From Rhizophagus clarus (Eukaryota > Glomeromycota > Glomeromycetes > Glomerales > Glomeraceae), in NCBI GenBank assembly GCA_015698045.1, contig BLAL01000169.1:372001-436000 (forward strand): a stretch of 64,000 bases of DNA, in the 5' to 3' direction. Positions 12,716 to 25,074 of this stretch are shown one piece after another. Position 1 is the stretch's first letter. Every line of letters starts with the position of its first letter. The notes beneath the pieces are model-generated. The model was not told the origin of the DNA, ran no database searches, and saw only the letters and a list, made by a program, of their open reading frames with translations. A program made the translations under genes and the position numbers.

Positions 12716-13474
12716 ATGGCATACATAAAATGTAAAATATGGCCTTTTTCTGATGACCTAATACATCAAGAAGCGCGTAATGAAGCAATAAAAGCAGAAC
12801 ATAGTCACTATACAGTCAAGGCATTGATTGACACAACTTCTAACGTAAATTTTATTAGCAAAAGCCTAGCCAATAAGCTTGAAAGATGATATGGAAAGCA
12901 TTATAAAAACAAAAGAGTGATAAACTCATTGGGTACTATAGATTGTCTATATTTATCCCTCTGATATAAGGGAAAAGATAGACTAGTATCTGGTAGTGAC
13001 AATGTTTTTAATGATTTTGAGGTTATCAAAAAGCCATGTGCTGATCTTGTATTAGGATTACCATGGCTATACCTTCGTAATGCAAAAATTGATATACAGA
13101 AAGAAGGGATAAAAATCTATGGCGATTTTGTGCCATTTTGCAAGGGTCCAGATAATTCTGATTCTGAGGCAGAGTCATCCAAATCTGATTCAACTGAGCT
13201 TAGAAAGAGGGTTAAAAAGTTAGAACAAACTGTAGACTGGATAGGAACTTATATAGAAAAGCAAACTGGCCTAGAGGCTGACAAAGAACTAACAGATTCA
13301 TTTGAGTCAAGTTTAGCTGAAGAAGCTTATACGATAGAGGAACCCAGGGAATCTGATTCAGATAATATGCCACCTATCATCATAAAAAGGAAGATTCACA
13401 ATGAGAATAAAAAATCTGTTAATAAGAAGGTGAAACCTAGGAGGAATCCAACCCGAGCTTGTAAAAATAATTGA
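12716..13474 (+). pseudogene. Retropepsin-like aspartic protease ORF
   Basis: One frame from ATG 12716 to the stop at 13472, broken by in-frame TGA at 12887 and 12962. The first half has the retropepsin layout: ALIDTTSNVNFIS around the active-site loop, then DLVLGLPWL about 80 residues later, matching the flap/ILG region. The usual DTG/DSG triad reads DTT here, so catalysis is doubtful. The second half is acidic with a predicted coiled coil (ELRKRVKKLEQTVDWIG) and ends in a basic tail. It lies 88 bp after the polymerase, same strand, so co-mobilisation is likely. Confidence 0.6.
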
Positions 13475-13660
13475 ATCGGCCAAATTATCTAAGTAATGGG
13501 TAACTGGCTTTATTATTGTTAAGAATATAAGGCAAGATAGGGTAGTAGGCGTGTCGATTATCCTAAACTGTGTGATTATCTGGGAGTCTGATCCAGTGAT
13601 AATTAATAATTATATTTTTTTTTCTTCATACATAATTAGACTAATTTCAGCAGATAAGAA

Positions 13661-13879
13661 ATGAAAAACAATAAGAAAAATGAGTCAGAGACTCAAAGCT
13701 ATGCTTTCTCATCCAATAATTCACCTAGCGAGCCTGGGGAAGCAATCAAGGTATTTGAGAAAAATTTGGAGAGACTAGAAAACCTTGTAAAATTGTTTAA
13801 AAGTGATGTGAATAAAATGTTTGATATTTCTGATTCCAGTTTCCCAAGCAGTTTGATTAATGCTAGTCTGGAGAAATGA
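13661..13879 (+). CDS. Small hypothetical protein of the polymerase unit
   Basis: 72 residues from ATG 13661. The N-terminus is basic and polar, the middle could form an amphipathic helix (EKNLERLENLVKLFKSDV), and the end is Ser-rich. No family recognised. Same strand and spacing as the polymerase and protease ORFs, so it may be another element gene. Confidence 0.35.
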   Translation: MKNNKKNESETQSYAFSSNNSPSEPGEAIKVFEKNLERLENLVKLFKSDVNKMFDISDSSFPSSLINASLEK

Positions 13880-14026
13880 TCATCATCTCAGAAGAATTGC
13901 TGAGCCATGCACTGCGCCTTCGGCCAAATTGTGCGACAAAATAAATTTTTTCCCCAAACAAACATGAGAAAAAATGTGAAAGAAGGTCTAGTTGCAATAC
14001 AGGGCCTACCATATAAGTAAATAATA

Positions 14027-14191
14027 ATGTCAAAACCATATGTTATGGAGGGCTGAGAGAGTCACAATTTCGAGATCGTCAGGCGTAAAACCAACTATAT
14101 GTCTTGCAAAGTAGATCTCCATGTGAAAAGGTATGAGGATTTTGTTTACATATGCTTTTATAGAACTCTTGGCATCAGACGACAATGTTAA
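14027..14191 (+). pseudogene. Short ORF with one internal TGA
   Basis: Reading from ATG 14027 gives 54 codons to TAA 14189, with a TGA at 14054. Composition is protein-like (MSKPYVMEG ... VDLHVKRYEDFVYICFYR) compared with the AT-rich surroundings. Probably the last small gene of the polymerase unit, decayed by CGA to TGA. No family recognised. Confidence 0.3.
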
Positions 14192-14329
14192 TTATATACC
14201 TGCTGGCTTTTTATTATTCTGCGAGCCCAGAAATAAATATAAAGCACAAAAATACAGGTAGAAGTTGAGTCAACCTTCTCGCATAAAATTATGGTGCGTA
14301 TATGTTAAAAGTTTATCAGCAAATTTAAT

Positions 14330-14640
14330 AAGGCGTAATATTACGAAACTTTACGCCTGCGAAATACTCCGTAAGTTTACAGGACCTTCGGAATATTACG
14401 TAGCGTAATATTCCGTAGTTTTACACGTAATAATACCGTAAGTTTACGCGTACTAAATTTCTGACTGTATAATACTCCGTAATATTACATCGTTAAATTT
14501 CGCATGTTTACAATGTAATATTTCGAAACTTTTCCGAATATATAATACTCCGTAATATTACGTCGTAAATTTTGCATGTTTACGATGTAGTATTTCGAAA
14601 CATTTCCGAATGTAATATTACGCCGTAGAATTTCGTTTAT
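14330..14640. repeat. CGTAATATTACG-type degenerate repeat
   Basis: Contains many copies of CGTAATATTAC, TCCGTAA and TTTCGAAAC. Two successive units of about 72 bp (about 14470-14540 and 14543-14615) are clearly alike. The motif vocabulary matches the 51-bp array at 31447-32265. The minus-strand ORF over the right part is a by-product of the repeat. Confidence 0.6.
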
Positions 14641-14839
14641 TAGTGAAATATATACACACAACTGAACATGTACAGAACAATATTTATTCATTAGATATTT
14701 TATAAATTTATGTAAATGTAATATATGTAATTTTATTTTAATAAGTTTAAATCTAAAATTATAATAAAATTTCAATTTTCCAATCTTCCACCATTTTTCA
14801 CTATACTTATTGTAAAGCTTTAGATTTTTCATGAATTCT

Positions 14840-17250
14840 GGACGTTAAGTTGTAAGTTGTTGTCTTTTCATCTTTTTATCCTTTCTGGCTTCTTTTGCCC
14901 TCCCTATATATTATAAGAAAATATTTAAAATGAAAAATTAGTTAACACGCGCATTTAAATAACATTTGTTAGTATATATAGAATAAATAATGAATGTGAG
15001 AAGGGAAGTAAGAGCAACATAGTTGATGTTAAGATATAAATAAAAAAGAGGTAAAATAAACAATAGTTAGTATTCACTCATCTTTAAAGAAATTCGTCAA
15101 AATCGATATGGTACACAATTCGTTTCTGATCGCAGGAAATTAAAATACGGCTGTGTTCGTTGAGAAGTCTTATTTATCATGTTGCGAATTAGCTAATTCT
15201 ACAAAATATGTATGTTGATCAATCAATCAATCAATCAACGCAACCATAAGATGGCATGACCACTACATTTCACCGCTAACAATGGTGGTAATTAGTTCTC
15301 ACTTCTTTTGTCTTTGAAGTATCCGTTACTAGATAGTATATAATTCGACGTATGGTTTAACAAAAAAAAGTTCGCCCTTGATGTGGAAGGTACTTAGAAA
15401 CCACCTTTTCTCCCGATTAATGAGACCCTAAGTCAGAGGAGGCTGGCCTATCAGATACAAGTACCCTACAACTTCATCCCTAGGTAGTCAAAAATCTCGG
15501 GCGGTTCCAGACCACAGCGTATTACATGAAAAAAATAAAAAAACTATATGCATGATTATGATATTTCACCCTTCAGTTCAACTCTCATCAGAAAAATACA
15601 TACCTGCTATTACTTGCCATACATAATACCATTAGCCCCACTATAAAAATACTGATATCACTTTGATTAACTTTCGTCAGAAATCGAGTTTTCCGATTAC
15701 TGAAAGTGGGAGTAATTTAAAGATACCATCATGTTAATTTTTCTTAGACGAATTTTGCTAGGAATGAAGATCGGGCTGAAATTTTACTTTCCTCTAATGA
15801 AGTTCATCAAAATCGGTATATAAATATAAATATTCGTTTCTAATTGCTAAAAACGAAATAGTGTTATGTTGTTAGAAGTGACATGTAATTAGTGACAAAT
15901 AGTATTTTACCGGAAAATGGGGACAGCAGTTTTGGCCAGTATTATGACATAAAGAAACTATATATGTGACAAGTTTTCACTACTTGGAAAAGTGGATGAG
16001 TGTAACACCAGAGACAAATATTTCTCCACCAAATGGGAAAACAAAGAACCAGAAAAGCGTGAAAGATCAGTACAAATTACAAATATTCGCTTATCATTTT
16101 GATGAAATTTACCTTTTCTTGTATCCAATAGCTAGCAAACGCAAATGTAATTTTTAAAGTCACACAGTAAAATGAAAAAATCGTTACAAATATTCGAATG
16201 CCACTTGAAAGAAAATATAAATATAAAAATACCACCTCGATCAAATGTAAGGAGCAAAAGAAGCATTAAAATCATCAAAATAACATACGTCCTAAACGTA
16301 GAGAATGTCCCTTCGATAGTCCAGAAGATATGAAGGGAAGGCTTAGCATTAATGATGAGATAGGAGGATATTTGAAATATACATATACACATATATATAT
16401 ATGTAACGTAAGGTAGCGTAATGTAACGTAGTATAGCGTAAGCATAAGTTATACTTTAAAGCCGTGTGAATTTTTCGCGTCAAAGTACTAAAGTATCATA
16501 ACGTAACGTAGCAATAGAGATAGTAGTAGAGGTTTTACGAAAAGAAATAGTGAAAGGTTAGTAGTAAATAACGGATTCTGTAACTGTCTCCAGAACAAAA
16601 TCGGAATATTCTCGTTTCCGATTGTTGAATGTGAGAGTAAAAGTTAGAAGAAGTTTGCTACGAAAATAATTAAAATAATTAAAGTCATAACTCGTACAAG
16701 TAACTTACATATCGGTATGTTAACTATTGAAGGAATTATATCACACTAACCACTAGTTCCAGACACCATACGAGCGCAAGGCATTAGCAGTTTTGTTATG
16801 GGTGGTTCTATCCAACAGTAAATGGTGATATAATAAGTAAAAATAGACAAAAAATAGGTAACACAATCGTAAAATGGCAAAAAAAAAATTTGCGAGTAGG
16901 GCAAAACGGAAAAAAAGTAATATTGTTATAAGTAGAGATCTGACCAATCAGACTAAAATTGATGATCAAATCGTGACCATTTTTGCACTATGACATAAAT
17001 TTACGAGATATTTGTGTGATGTAAACTTGCCGTAATATACCAAATTTTTCCATGTTATACCAATTTTTTATATCATATTAGCGAATTTTCTTATAACGAT
17101 GCCAAACCCTACAAAAGCGAGTGGACTGTATTTATCACTATATTTATCAATAGCAGACATTATTTTGGAGAGAAGATGGACCATATTTGTTTGGAATTGA
17201 CATTAATTGATATCGGTTTAATAATACTGTAAAAAAGTTTTATTTATATT
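14840..17250. other. Intergenic, no gene supported
   Basis: Only short open frames without protein-like composition. A four-unit AATC microsatellite lies at 15218-15238. Near 16400-16510 GTAACGTA/GTAGCGTA motifs recur, again like the CGTAA-rich repeats. No RNA gene was recognised. Confidence 0.5.
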
Positions 17251-18773
17251 TTATTTTTTTTTGCCGTATACTTTTCTTAATTTTCTCATACTTTCCTTCG
17301 ATTGTTCATCCGAGCTACTTTGATAGCTAAATGTCCCTTTATAATCCTCCTCTTCTTCTCCTACATTTCCCTCTTCTTTCTCTTCCTCTCTTTCGTCTCT
17401 TTCTTTTTCTTCTTCTTCCTCTCTCTCGTCTCTTTCTTTTTCTTCTTCATCTCTCTCATCTCTTTCTTTTTCATTCTCTTCATCTCTCTCGTCACTTTCT
17501 TCATAAAGATAAAAATCTTCATTTTCTCTAATTTTTTTCTATTAAAAAAAAAAAAATTTTAATATTATATACTATTTATACTATTTATGCAGATTTCAAA
17601 TACTTACCAAATTTTTTATAAGAAACGGCTTGATTACTGTTTCATTAACGTGAATATCCGAATTTTCTGGGTTTAAAATTAGTTCACATGTGCTAATTGC
17701 GAAAGCAATTTGCGTCTGTGATACTGATTTTTTTCCTTTACCCAACTTTCTTATTATTGTTGATATATATGTCTCGCCTGAACTATTTATTTTTTTAAAT
17801 AATTTATCGTAACATAATTTAATGGCCGGTTCATTCTTCCATTCTTTGATGATGGTTTCTCTGCTAGTTGTAGGAATGGGAGGGAGTTGGAGTTCACAAA
17901 AAGTAACAGACATCGCGTTCTTTATATTACCAGTTAAAACACCTCGGACACTTCGATGTTTTTCCAAAAGCTATAAGAAAAAAATAATTAATTTTCAATG
18001 TGTTAATATAAAATCGTAAAATTGCGCGATACTTACGTGGGATGATATATTATTTTCATAATAAATCACCCAATTATCGGGTCTTTTGAATTTGTTCATA
18101 AATTCTTTATGGTTTTCATTTATAAATGTCCTAGTGGCTTCTCGAAAATCATCCGAATTCGGATATATTGAAGTTTTGAGCAATTTAGGAGCAATGTCTT
18201 TGATTACATTCTGTAAAATGATGTACATATAAAGTGATTGTTTAATTCACTGATTTTTAGGTCAAATTTTTATATCGAGTCTTACTTTTATAAATTCCGT
18301 GTCGTTATTTACGCCGTTATTACATGCTTCCTCTATCTTTGTTACTCTTGCTTCTAAAGACTTTTGATTTGAAATAATAGTTTTGAGTTTCGAAATAATC
18401 TTATTATTTTGACGCAAGATCTTCTCCAAAGTCGTTTCTATATAACAGCAGAATATATAATTAATCATTATTTTTCTTTACATATACATATTCGAATACA
18501 TACCATCAGGAACTTCAGGACACTTTTTTTTTTTGATTTTGAGCTGGCTTCAGGAATTTCAGGATACTTGTTTTTTTTTGATTTTGAGCTGGATTCTATA
18601 TAGCAGTAGAATATATAATTAACCATTATTTTTCTTTACATATAACAAATAATATATATTCGAATCATACCATCAGAAGCTTCGCCTTCATCGATTCTTT
18701 TTCGTTTGTTAACAACAACTGGACGCTTGGTTTTTTTTGAACTGCTAGATTCGATATAATTAGCTTTATTCAT
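17251..18773 (-). CDS. Six-exon hypothetical protein with charged C-terminus
   Basis: Proposed exons on the minus strand: 18773-18671, 18595-18504, 18437-18286, 18210-18037, 17970-17608, 17538-17251, with donors GTATGA, GTATGT, GTAAGA, GTAAGT, GTAAGT and AG acceptors. The frames join except that exon 2 is one base short: an 11-A run needs 12 to connect PEVPDE to exon 3. The protein (about 390 aa) starts with MNKANYIESSSS and a basic KKTKRP patch. It has a short duplicated Ser/Lys/Pro motif in exon 2, a coiled-coil stretch in exon 3, a conserved-looking central domain (exons 4-5), and an E/R/D/K-rich tail of repeated KERDE units. No family recognised. The basic patches suggest a nuclear protein. 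The plus-strand poly-Phe/Ser ORFs at 17302-17562 are shadows of the acidic tail. Confidence 0.6.
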
Positions 18774-18929
18774 TGTAAATAGATAATTTGAGGATAGTGG
18801 GAAGAACTTAATTAAAACCAAGTTTAACGAACTGAGTTAGAATTACCGGTTGAAGAAGAGAACAACAAAGTATTTATAAATATTTTTATAAGCTTAGATT
18901 TAATACTTGCCGCATTCGCAAAAGTTTAT

Positions 18930-19130
18930 TTTTTTTTTTTTTATGGCAAACCGGCATCACTTTTTGAAAAATACGAAAGGGGTGGGTATTCTTTCTTTTT
19001 TTTGCGGCAAATCGCGCATCGATTATTGAAAAATGCAAAGGGGTAAATTGTGCATCGCTTATTGAAAAATGCAAAGGGGTGGGTATTCTTTTTTTGCGAC
19101 AAATCGTGCGAAAAATGCAAAGGGTTGATA
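18930..19130. repeat. Degenerate tandem repeat (GAAAAATGCAAAGGGG)
   Basis: About four copies of a unit built on 'GCAAATCG', 'TTATTGAAAAATGCAAAGGGG' and 'TGGGTATTCTTTTT', roughly 50-60 bp each. It lies just upstream of the hypothetical gene at 18773. No gene. Confidence 0.55.
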
Positions 19131-19154
19131 TAAGCGAACAATATACTAGATGGG

Positions 19155-19555
19155 GCGATTCTTTTTTTTTGTAAAAAAAAAAGGAAATTTAGCATCATAT
19201 TCATTTTGTAAAGAATGCAAAGAGGTGTGAAATGTCACTAGAAGATATTGACTTACATAATTTTACACAAAAATTCAGGAAAGAAAAGAGATCATTTGAT
19301 AAAAGAAGTAAAAAATCCAAGTCAATTCACATTATCCTTGTAGCCTCCGGGATTCCAAAAATTTTCGAAAGGATGAAGTCTAGTAGATAGAGATTACTGT
19401 TAGTATGTGTGCGGATCATTGTACGAAGGCTGATGTACCTACAATATTAATAAAGAGAGTATTAAAAAAACCGTGATTCTTTTTTTTTCGTGTAAAAAAA
19501 GGAAATTTAGCATATTTTTTTTGCAAAAAACGTAAAGGAGTGCGAAATGTCTTGC
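19155..19555. repeat. Two copies of a poly-T/AGGAAATTTAGCAT repeat
   Basis: 19157-19245 and 19467-19550 share 'GATTCTTTTTTTT', 'GTAAAAAAA', 'GGAAATTTAGCAT' and 'GCGAAATGTC/GTGAAATGTC'. They are direct copies about 310 bp apart. The 19560-20100 stretch that follows holds no recognisable gene. Confidence 0.5.
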
Positions 19556-20832
19556 ATATTTTCATACAAAAAGCTAAAATAATAATTTTGAAAAAAATAA
19601 AAGAAAAAAAAAACCATGAAGTGAAACATAGAATAAAGAAAGAAGACCTGAAACTTATATTTTTTCATTGATTTAATTTTGATGTCTAAGCCCACTAGAT
19701 CTGAATATTTTCATGAAACTGATCTCATAAGATTTTGCGTCAGTCCCCGCAAAAAAATCAGACATTAGTTACGTTAACTTATTATATCCGTTGTATATCC
19801 ATTAGTAATATGATAATTACTAAATTTGAATTAGATTACGCAGTGGTGCATAGTTGAATTCTATAAGTCATTTATTATTTTGATTACTATTTTTATTAAA
19901 GTCAAACCATTCAATGAATACAATAACGTTACAAAACCCGTTCCGATAGTCAATTACAAACCCGGGTAATAATGGGTCACGGACTACTACTCTAACACTC
20001 CAATTTAGTATTTTTTTTCATTTCCTATGACGAAAGAAAATTTGTGTCTTCCTTTTCTTTATGTTGATAAAGTAACCATTCGAAAATTAAATATTGTTAA
20101 TCACTTTAAAAGAAGATATTACAGGAATTAATTGCTGAACAATTTATGTCATTGTTGTCGCGCCCGTGTAATTTTATTAAATTTTACGCTGATTACGGAC
20201 CGGAACCAAAGGATGGGCAGATGTAAATAAAATAAAAATTTTTTCGCATTGAAGGTGATAAAATGCCACGAAATGTCATAATAAATAAAGATTTTTTAAT
20301 ATTATCAGCTTTATTTATAGTGTAATTATAAATATCATCCACATACAATGGTAAAGAGACGGATAAAATTTTTTAATAAGGAAATTTTATGTATTATTTG
20401 CATTTGGTAGTAAAAAAATGACACTTGTTGTATTATATCGAGGGGACAATCGAGTTTTATTGCTTTTTTTTAGTTGCAGCACTGTAAACATTATTCCTCA
20501 AAACCTGTAATGTTCCGTAAATGACAAACCGTAGGTGTGTTTTGGGCGGAAACACCGCGTCTAAAATGATTTACAAATATTAGATTCAGAAGTTTCAAAG
20601 ATAGTTTCAGCTTATATTGAACGAAACATGAGTGAAACGTTTCGAATTTTGAAAATAGTTTCGAAACATTGATTATCGTGAATTGGCGCAATTTTTTGAT
20701 TCATTTGAAATACGTCACAAGAGGTAAATTTTTATAAATTGACGAAAGCGAGAGAAATTTTTTATTGTAAAGTTTAAATTCGACATAAAAAAGTGATAAA
20801 GTTTAAATTCAAGTAAACAAAATACTCTCAAA

Positions 20833-23750
20833 ATGTCTTTCAAATGCCCATTTTGTCCAAGATATTTTAGCACAAGGTCTGCATATACTCAACATAAAAA
20901 TCATTGTATACCATCTACTAATAATAATAGCGATAGTGAAAGTAATGATAATGATATTGAGGTAAGAAACAGAAATTATTTAAATTTTTCTTTAAACATA
21001 ATTCCTAATTTTATACTAAATTTAGATGGTCCATGAAAATTTAAATGAAGACTTTTCTGATAATGAAAGTATTGACTCAGAAATAAATGATCAGAGTTTT
21101 CAAAGTAAGATGTCAATTTCGGAGACCGATGAAATTGATCAAAATGAAAATGTCGATGAAAATATCTTGGGAGATTTTGATTCAGAACCAAGTGAAGAAC
21201 CCGAAGATTCTGACTCAGAATTAAATGAGGAAGAATTCGAACCAGAAATTAATGCAACGTATCCAAATGAAGCATATAGTGATTTAATGTCATTGGTTAC
21301 AAAACATAAACTTAGCAATGTGACAGGCAATGCTATAATTAAATTTTTTAACAAACATGCAAATTTAAATAAATCCCCTCTTCCAAAATCTATCGAACAA
21401 GGTCATAAATTTATGAATAATATGAATCTACCAAGTTTAAAGTATACTAAAACTTGTGTAATAAATTATAAAAATAATGAGTATTTTCTTTATCATCGGT
21501 CTATAATAAATTATATAAAAAACATATTGTCAATTCCTGACATATCACAAAATTTTGCGCTAACTTTTGAAAAAGTTAAGATAATTATTTATATACTAGT
21601 ACTTTCATATAACTTAAAAATGTAGAATATATACTAATCATTATTAACTTAAAGCATAATGAAGAAAGAGTGTATGGTGAGCAGAATACTGGAACATGGT
21701 GGGAAAATACAGAAGCACTCTTGCCAATTGGTGCCAAGCTTTTATCTTTAATATTGTATTCAGACGCTACAAATGTTGACACACTGGGGAAAAGTCAACT
21801 TCATCCAATTTACTTGTCAATTGGTAATATTAAAAATTGGAGGCGCAACAAACAAGATGCAAAACAATTATTAGGATACTTGCCAATCCTAAAATCTAAA
21901 GATAATACTGAGAGAAAGTCTGAAACATTTAAGAAAGCTGTCCGAGAGTGCTTTCATAGATCCTTAGAAAAGTTACTAGATCCTCTATTAAAATTAAATA
22001 AAAAGGGTATTGATCTAACTTTGAATAACGAAACTATTTGGTTCCATCCTCAAATTTCAATTATAATTTCTGACTGGCCAGAAGCTGCAACGTATTGTCT
22101 TACGTATAAATCATCAATGTCAAACCATCCTTGTCATTTTTGTCTGGTCGCAAGAGACAATCTTGCTGATCTTAATTTACAATTTGATGATATAACAACG
22201 CGAACTCACCTTAATATGCAGGAACATTTTAATCAAGGCACAGTAAATTCCGTTAGCATTGAAAATATATATAATTTTTTTTGGAAATTACCGTAAGTTT
22301 ACGCAATATTTGTTATACCGATATTTATTTATCTTATTAATATATTACTTATTAATTTATTTTAAGTAATGTAAATATCTATCAAGCCACAGTGCCCGAT
22401 AGATTACATCATCTCGATTTAGGTCTTTTCCATTATCAAATCGATTATACGAAGAAACTTTTAGAGGAACAATGCGGAAAATCTTTAGTAGATGAAATAG
22501 ATCATCGATTAGCCAAAATACCAAGATTTCCCAGGTTGAAGATCTTTACAAATGGAATACAAACATTAGCCAGACTAACAGCCGATGAATATCGCAATCT
22601 GATGAAAATAATGATTTTTGTGGTGGATAATTTATATGAAAATAATGAGAATATTGAAAATTTTGTAAAGAATGAAGATCTGACAAAACTTTACGAAGCT
22701 TGGAATGAAATGTATGCAATTAGTCGATATGAAAATTTTAAAGAAAGTGATTTGATCAAATTTCAGGAATCGATAAATGAATGGTCTCAAATGTTCGTCA
22801 AAACTCTCCAACATATGTCCCCCTCAGGACTGAAATTACCAAAACTGCATTCGTGGGTATACCATATAGTTGATTCGATTTGATCTTTTGGTGCAGTTAA
22901 TGGATACACTACGGAGACTTACGAAAGTCTTCACAAAGAATATGTCAAAAATCCATACCGATTAAGTAATAAAAAAAATATAGAGATACAATTAATGCAA
23001 ATAGTAAGTATTATAAAATTACGTACTTATACAATGAAGATTTTTAATTGATTAAATTTTTTTATAGATTTGACAGCGATCAATAATAAATATAACCCAT
23101 CGAACACCAAATTTAGCAATCACCCCCCGTATATTTAAATTCGCGGCTAAATATTTTGAATTTTTGCTAAAAGATGCGCACGATTTCTTTGTAGAACAGG
23201 CGGAAAATTCTAATATAGATAACAGAATGAAATCTGGGTTTGAAAATTTTTCTGAATGTTTAAATCTGTATATAGATCACGAAAATATTGCAGATAAAGG
23301 CAAAGTGACTATATACGGATCAGTTATAATAGAAAATGGTGCAATAATACGTGCAACTAATAGTTATTACGGCAAACCTTGGTTTAGTAATGTGTCGATT
23401 CGCATGGACTCTGATGAATTATTTGATTATGCTTCTGATCAAGGCATTTGTTATGGGCAGGTAATTATTTAATTTATTGGTACAAATTATTTAAATGACG
23501 TTACTAAATTAAAATATTTTTGAAGATTTTGTTAATAGCAAGGATAGATTTTGAAGATCTGTTAAATCTCGCATTAATTCAATGGTATGACTTCAAATCT
23601 GAAAGTCATCCATATCTTTATGGATGCCCTTTACTAGAACTTACAGAAATCTATAATTTTATCGATATTGAGGCTATACAAAATATTGTACATATAGTAC
23701 CCCAGTTTGATAAGTCAAATGAATATTTTGTAAACAAATATATATTTTAA
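20833..23750 (+). pseudogene. Plavaka-family transposase, six exons, two TGA codons
   Basis: Exons: 20833-20961, 21026-21574, 21655-22292, 22367-23003, 23068-23460, 23526-23750; all frames join (856 codons). Donors are GTAAGA, GTTAAG, GTAAGT, GTAAGT, GTAATT. The N-terminus has a C2H2-like finger (CPFC...HKNHC) and an acidic Asp/Ser/Glu-rich linker. The core reads GEQNTGTWWENTE, YSDATNVDTLGKSQLHP, PCHFCLVARD, VPDRLHHLDLGLF and NGYTTETYESLHKEYVK, the motif order known from Plavaka transposases of fungi. In-frame TGA lies at 22881 (before SFGAVNG) and 23071 (before QRSII); both fit a lost CGA. Otherwise the reading frame is intact, so decay is mild. Confidence 0.8.
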
Positions 23751-24684
23751 ATTTAGTTATAACGACAAATAAATATTGAAATAAATTTTTAGCCGTCATA
23801 ATGGTGGTCATGGTAAAGAAGAAAAAAAAATAATAATAATAATTGAATAATATATTAAAGAACCCTTTTCAATAATATAATAATTATTTTTTTCATAAGC
23901 AAATAGTAACAACTCCATTATTATAAAATAATATATATTTAATAAGTGATTTATAAAAAAGAGATTTATTTATTTATTTATTATGTTATCATATAAATGT
24001 ATGTAAAAAAATTTTTTTAACTCTATATGCAAGAAATAATTAAAAATTTAAAACATATTATAATTAACTGGTACTTGTTCGCTATCAATAATTATATTGA
24101 TACCCAAGTTGCACGACGAGGACGTCAGTACCAACGCAACCCAAAAAATAATTACAAATAACTATCAGTTATACAATGCCTTATCCAGGAGGACCGAATA
24201 GAGAAGGACGTTCACAGTAGGCTGTCCTTCGTATATCAGGTCTGGGTACCTGACTGAAAACTTTCGCAAACTGTGGCCACGAAGTGCTTCCAGTTCTCTA
24301 TTCTACCAGTTGTATAATGCCGTTAGGATGACCATTATTCATAATTAATCGAGAAAAGAATAATTTTTTTGATATATTTATATAAATTATTTTTTTACAA
24401 TGATGTGAATTCTAGCATTAAAAATTCGTGATTTATTAACAAATTTAGAAATTGACCCAATTTCAAGATTATCAATCAACTTACACATATTATAGCCATA
24501 TAAATAAACCGCCCCTGCATCCAGCTATAACTAATGAAATTTTTAATATGACCTCTCCCTCGAGAAAAAAAATCGTACAATATATTTTAGTCGCAAAGTG
24601 CATCGCCAACAGCAAGGACAACAATCGGTAATTATCAATGACATAATAAAATATAATATAATTAACTTAAATTAATTTCATTAG
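23751..24684. other. Intergenic, mostly unassigned
   Basis: AT-rich. At 24105-24350 there is a G+C-richer patch (ACGAGGACGTCAGTACC, GGTCTGGGTACCTGAC) with 'TTATACAATGCC' and 'TTGTATAATGCC' about 140 bp apart. I could not fit it to a tRNA or a known repeat. An upstream exon of the next gene may end at 24627 before a GTAATT donor. Confidence 0.35.
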
Positions 24685-24930
24685 AAACAAAATCAGAATT
24701 TGGACGAAGCCCTTGCTAACTTAATTAATAACGTGTATATTAGTAATCAGGATAATAATTTCATACCAAGAGAATGGTATGAAAAATTATGGAAGGACTT
24801 TCAAGCTCTTGAAAGGAATTATGATAATTTAAATATTAGATTTAAATTTGGGTTGGGTCTATGGAGATTAGTTTTAATTTTTACATTATTATGTTTTCTA
24901 GTATTTTTTATAAATAAATTCTTTTTATGA
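24685..24930 (+). CDS. 3' exon of a small C-terminal membrane protein
   Basis: After an AG at 24683-24684 the frame runs to TGA/TAA at 24928. It encodes an acidic helix (LDEALANLINNVYI), a linker and a single hydrophobic segment (LWRLVLIFTLLCFLVFFI) at the extreme C-terminus, as in tail-anchored proteins. A preceding exon ending RQQQGQQS at 24627 keeps the frame but has no clear start. It lies inside the inverted repeats of the Plavaka element, so it may be a passenger. Confidence 0.4.
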   Translation, partial: KQNQNLDEALANLINNVYISNQDNNFIPREWYEKLWKDFQALERNYDNLNIRFKFGLGLWRLVLIFTLLCFLVFFINKFFL

Positions 24931-25074
24931 TAAAGAAACTTTACATTGAATTATACACTGCAATTTAGCCTTTGGTTCCGGTCCAGAATCAGCGTAAAGT
25001 TTAATAAAATTACACGGGTGCGGCCAATGATATAATTATTGTTCAGTCATTAATTCCTTAATTAATGTATGTTC

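Larger units (their letters stand above)
20123..25058 (+). mobile_element. Plavaka-type (CACTA-like) DNA transposon
   Basis: A transposase gene lies between inverted repeats of about 90 bp (20123-20212 and 24969-25058), both running from AGGAATTAAT to GGACCGGAACCAAAGG. Identity is high but with several mismatches, and no clean target duplication was seen. The outermost ends are therefore uncertain. The same unit also occurs as a tandem repeat at 29215-29525, so the inverted repeats could instead be independent copies of a short repeat. The transposase itself is firm. Confidence 0.55.

Noticed and set aside
7984..14191. TGA read as Trp (alternative genetic code, endosymbiont or mitochondrial DNA)
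   Set aside because: TAA stops and frameshifts also occur in the same frames, TGG is used freely, and at least two TGA sites fall where the family has Arg. Spliced nuclear-type genes lie on both sides.
17302..17562. Plus-strand Phe/Ser-rich membrane-like ORFs
   Set aside because: They are the antisense of the Glu/Arg/Asp-rich last exon of the minus-strand gene.
24105..24350. Possible tRNA or other structured RNA in a G+C-richer patch
   Set aside because: I could not form a cloverleaf with box A and box B, nor match a known RNA.
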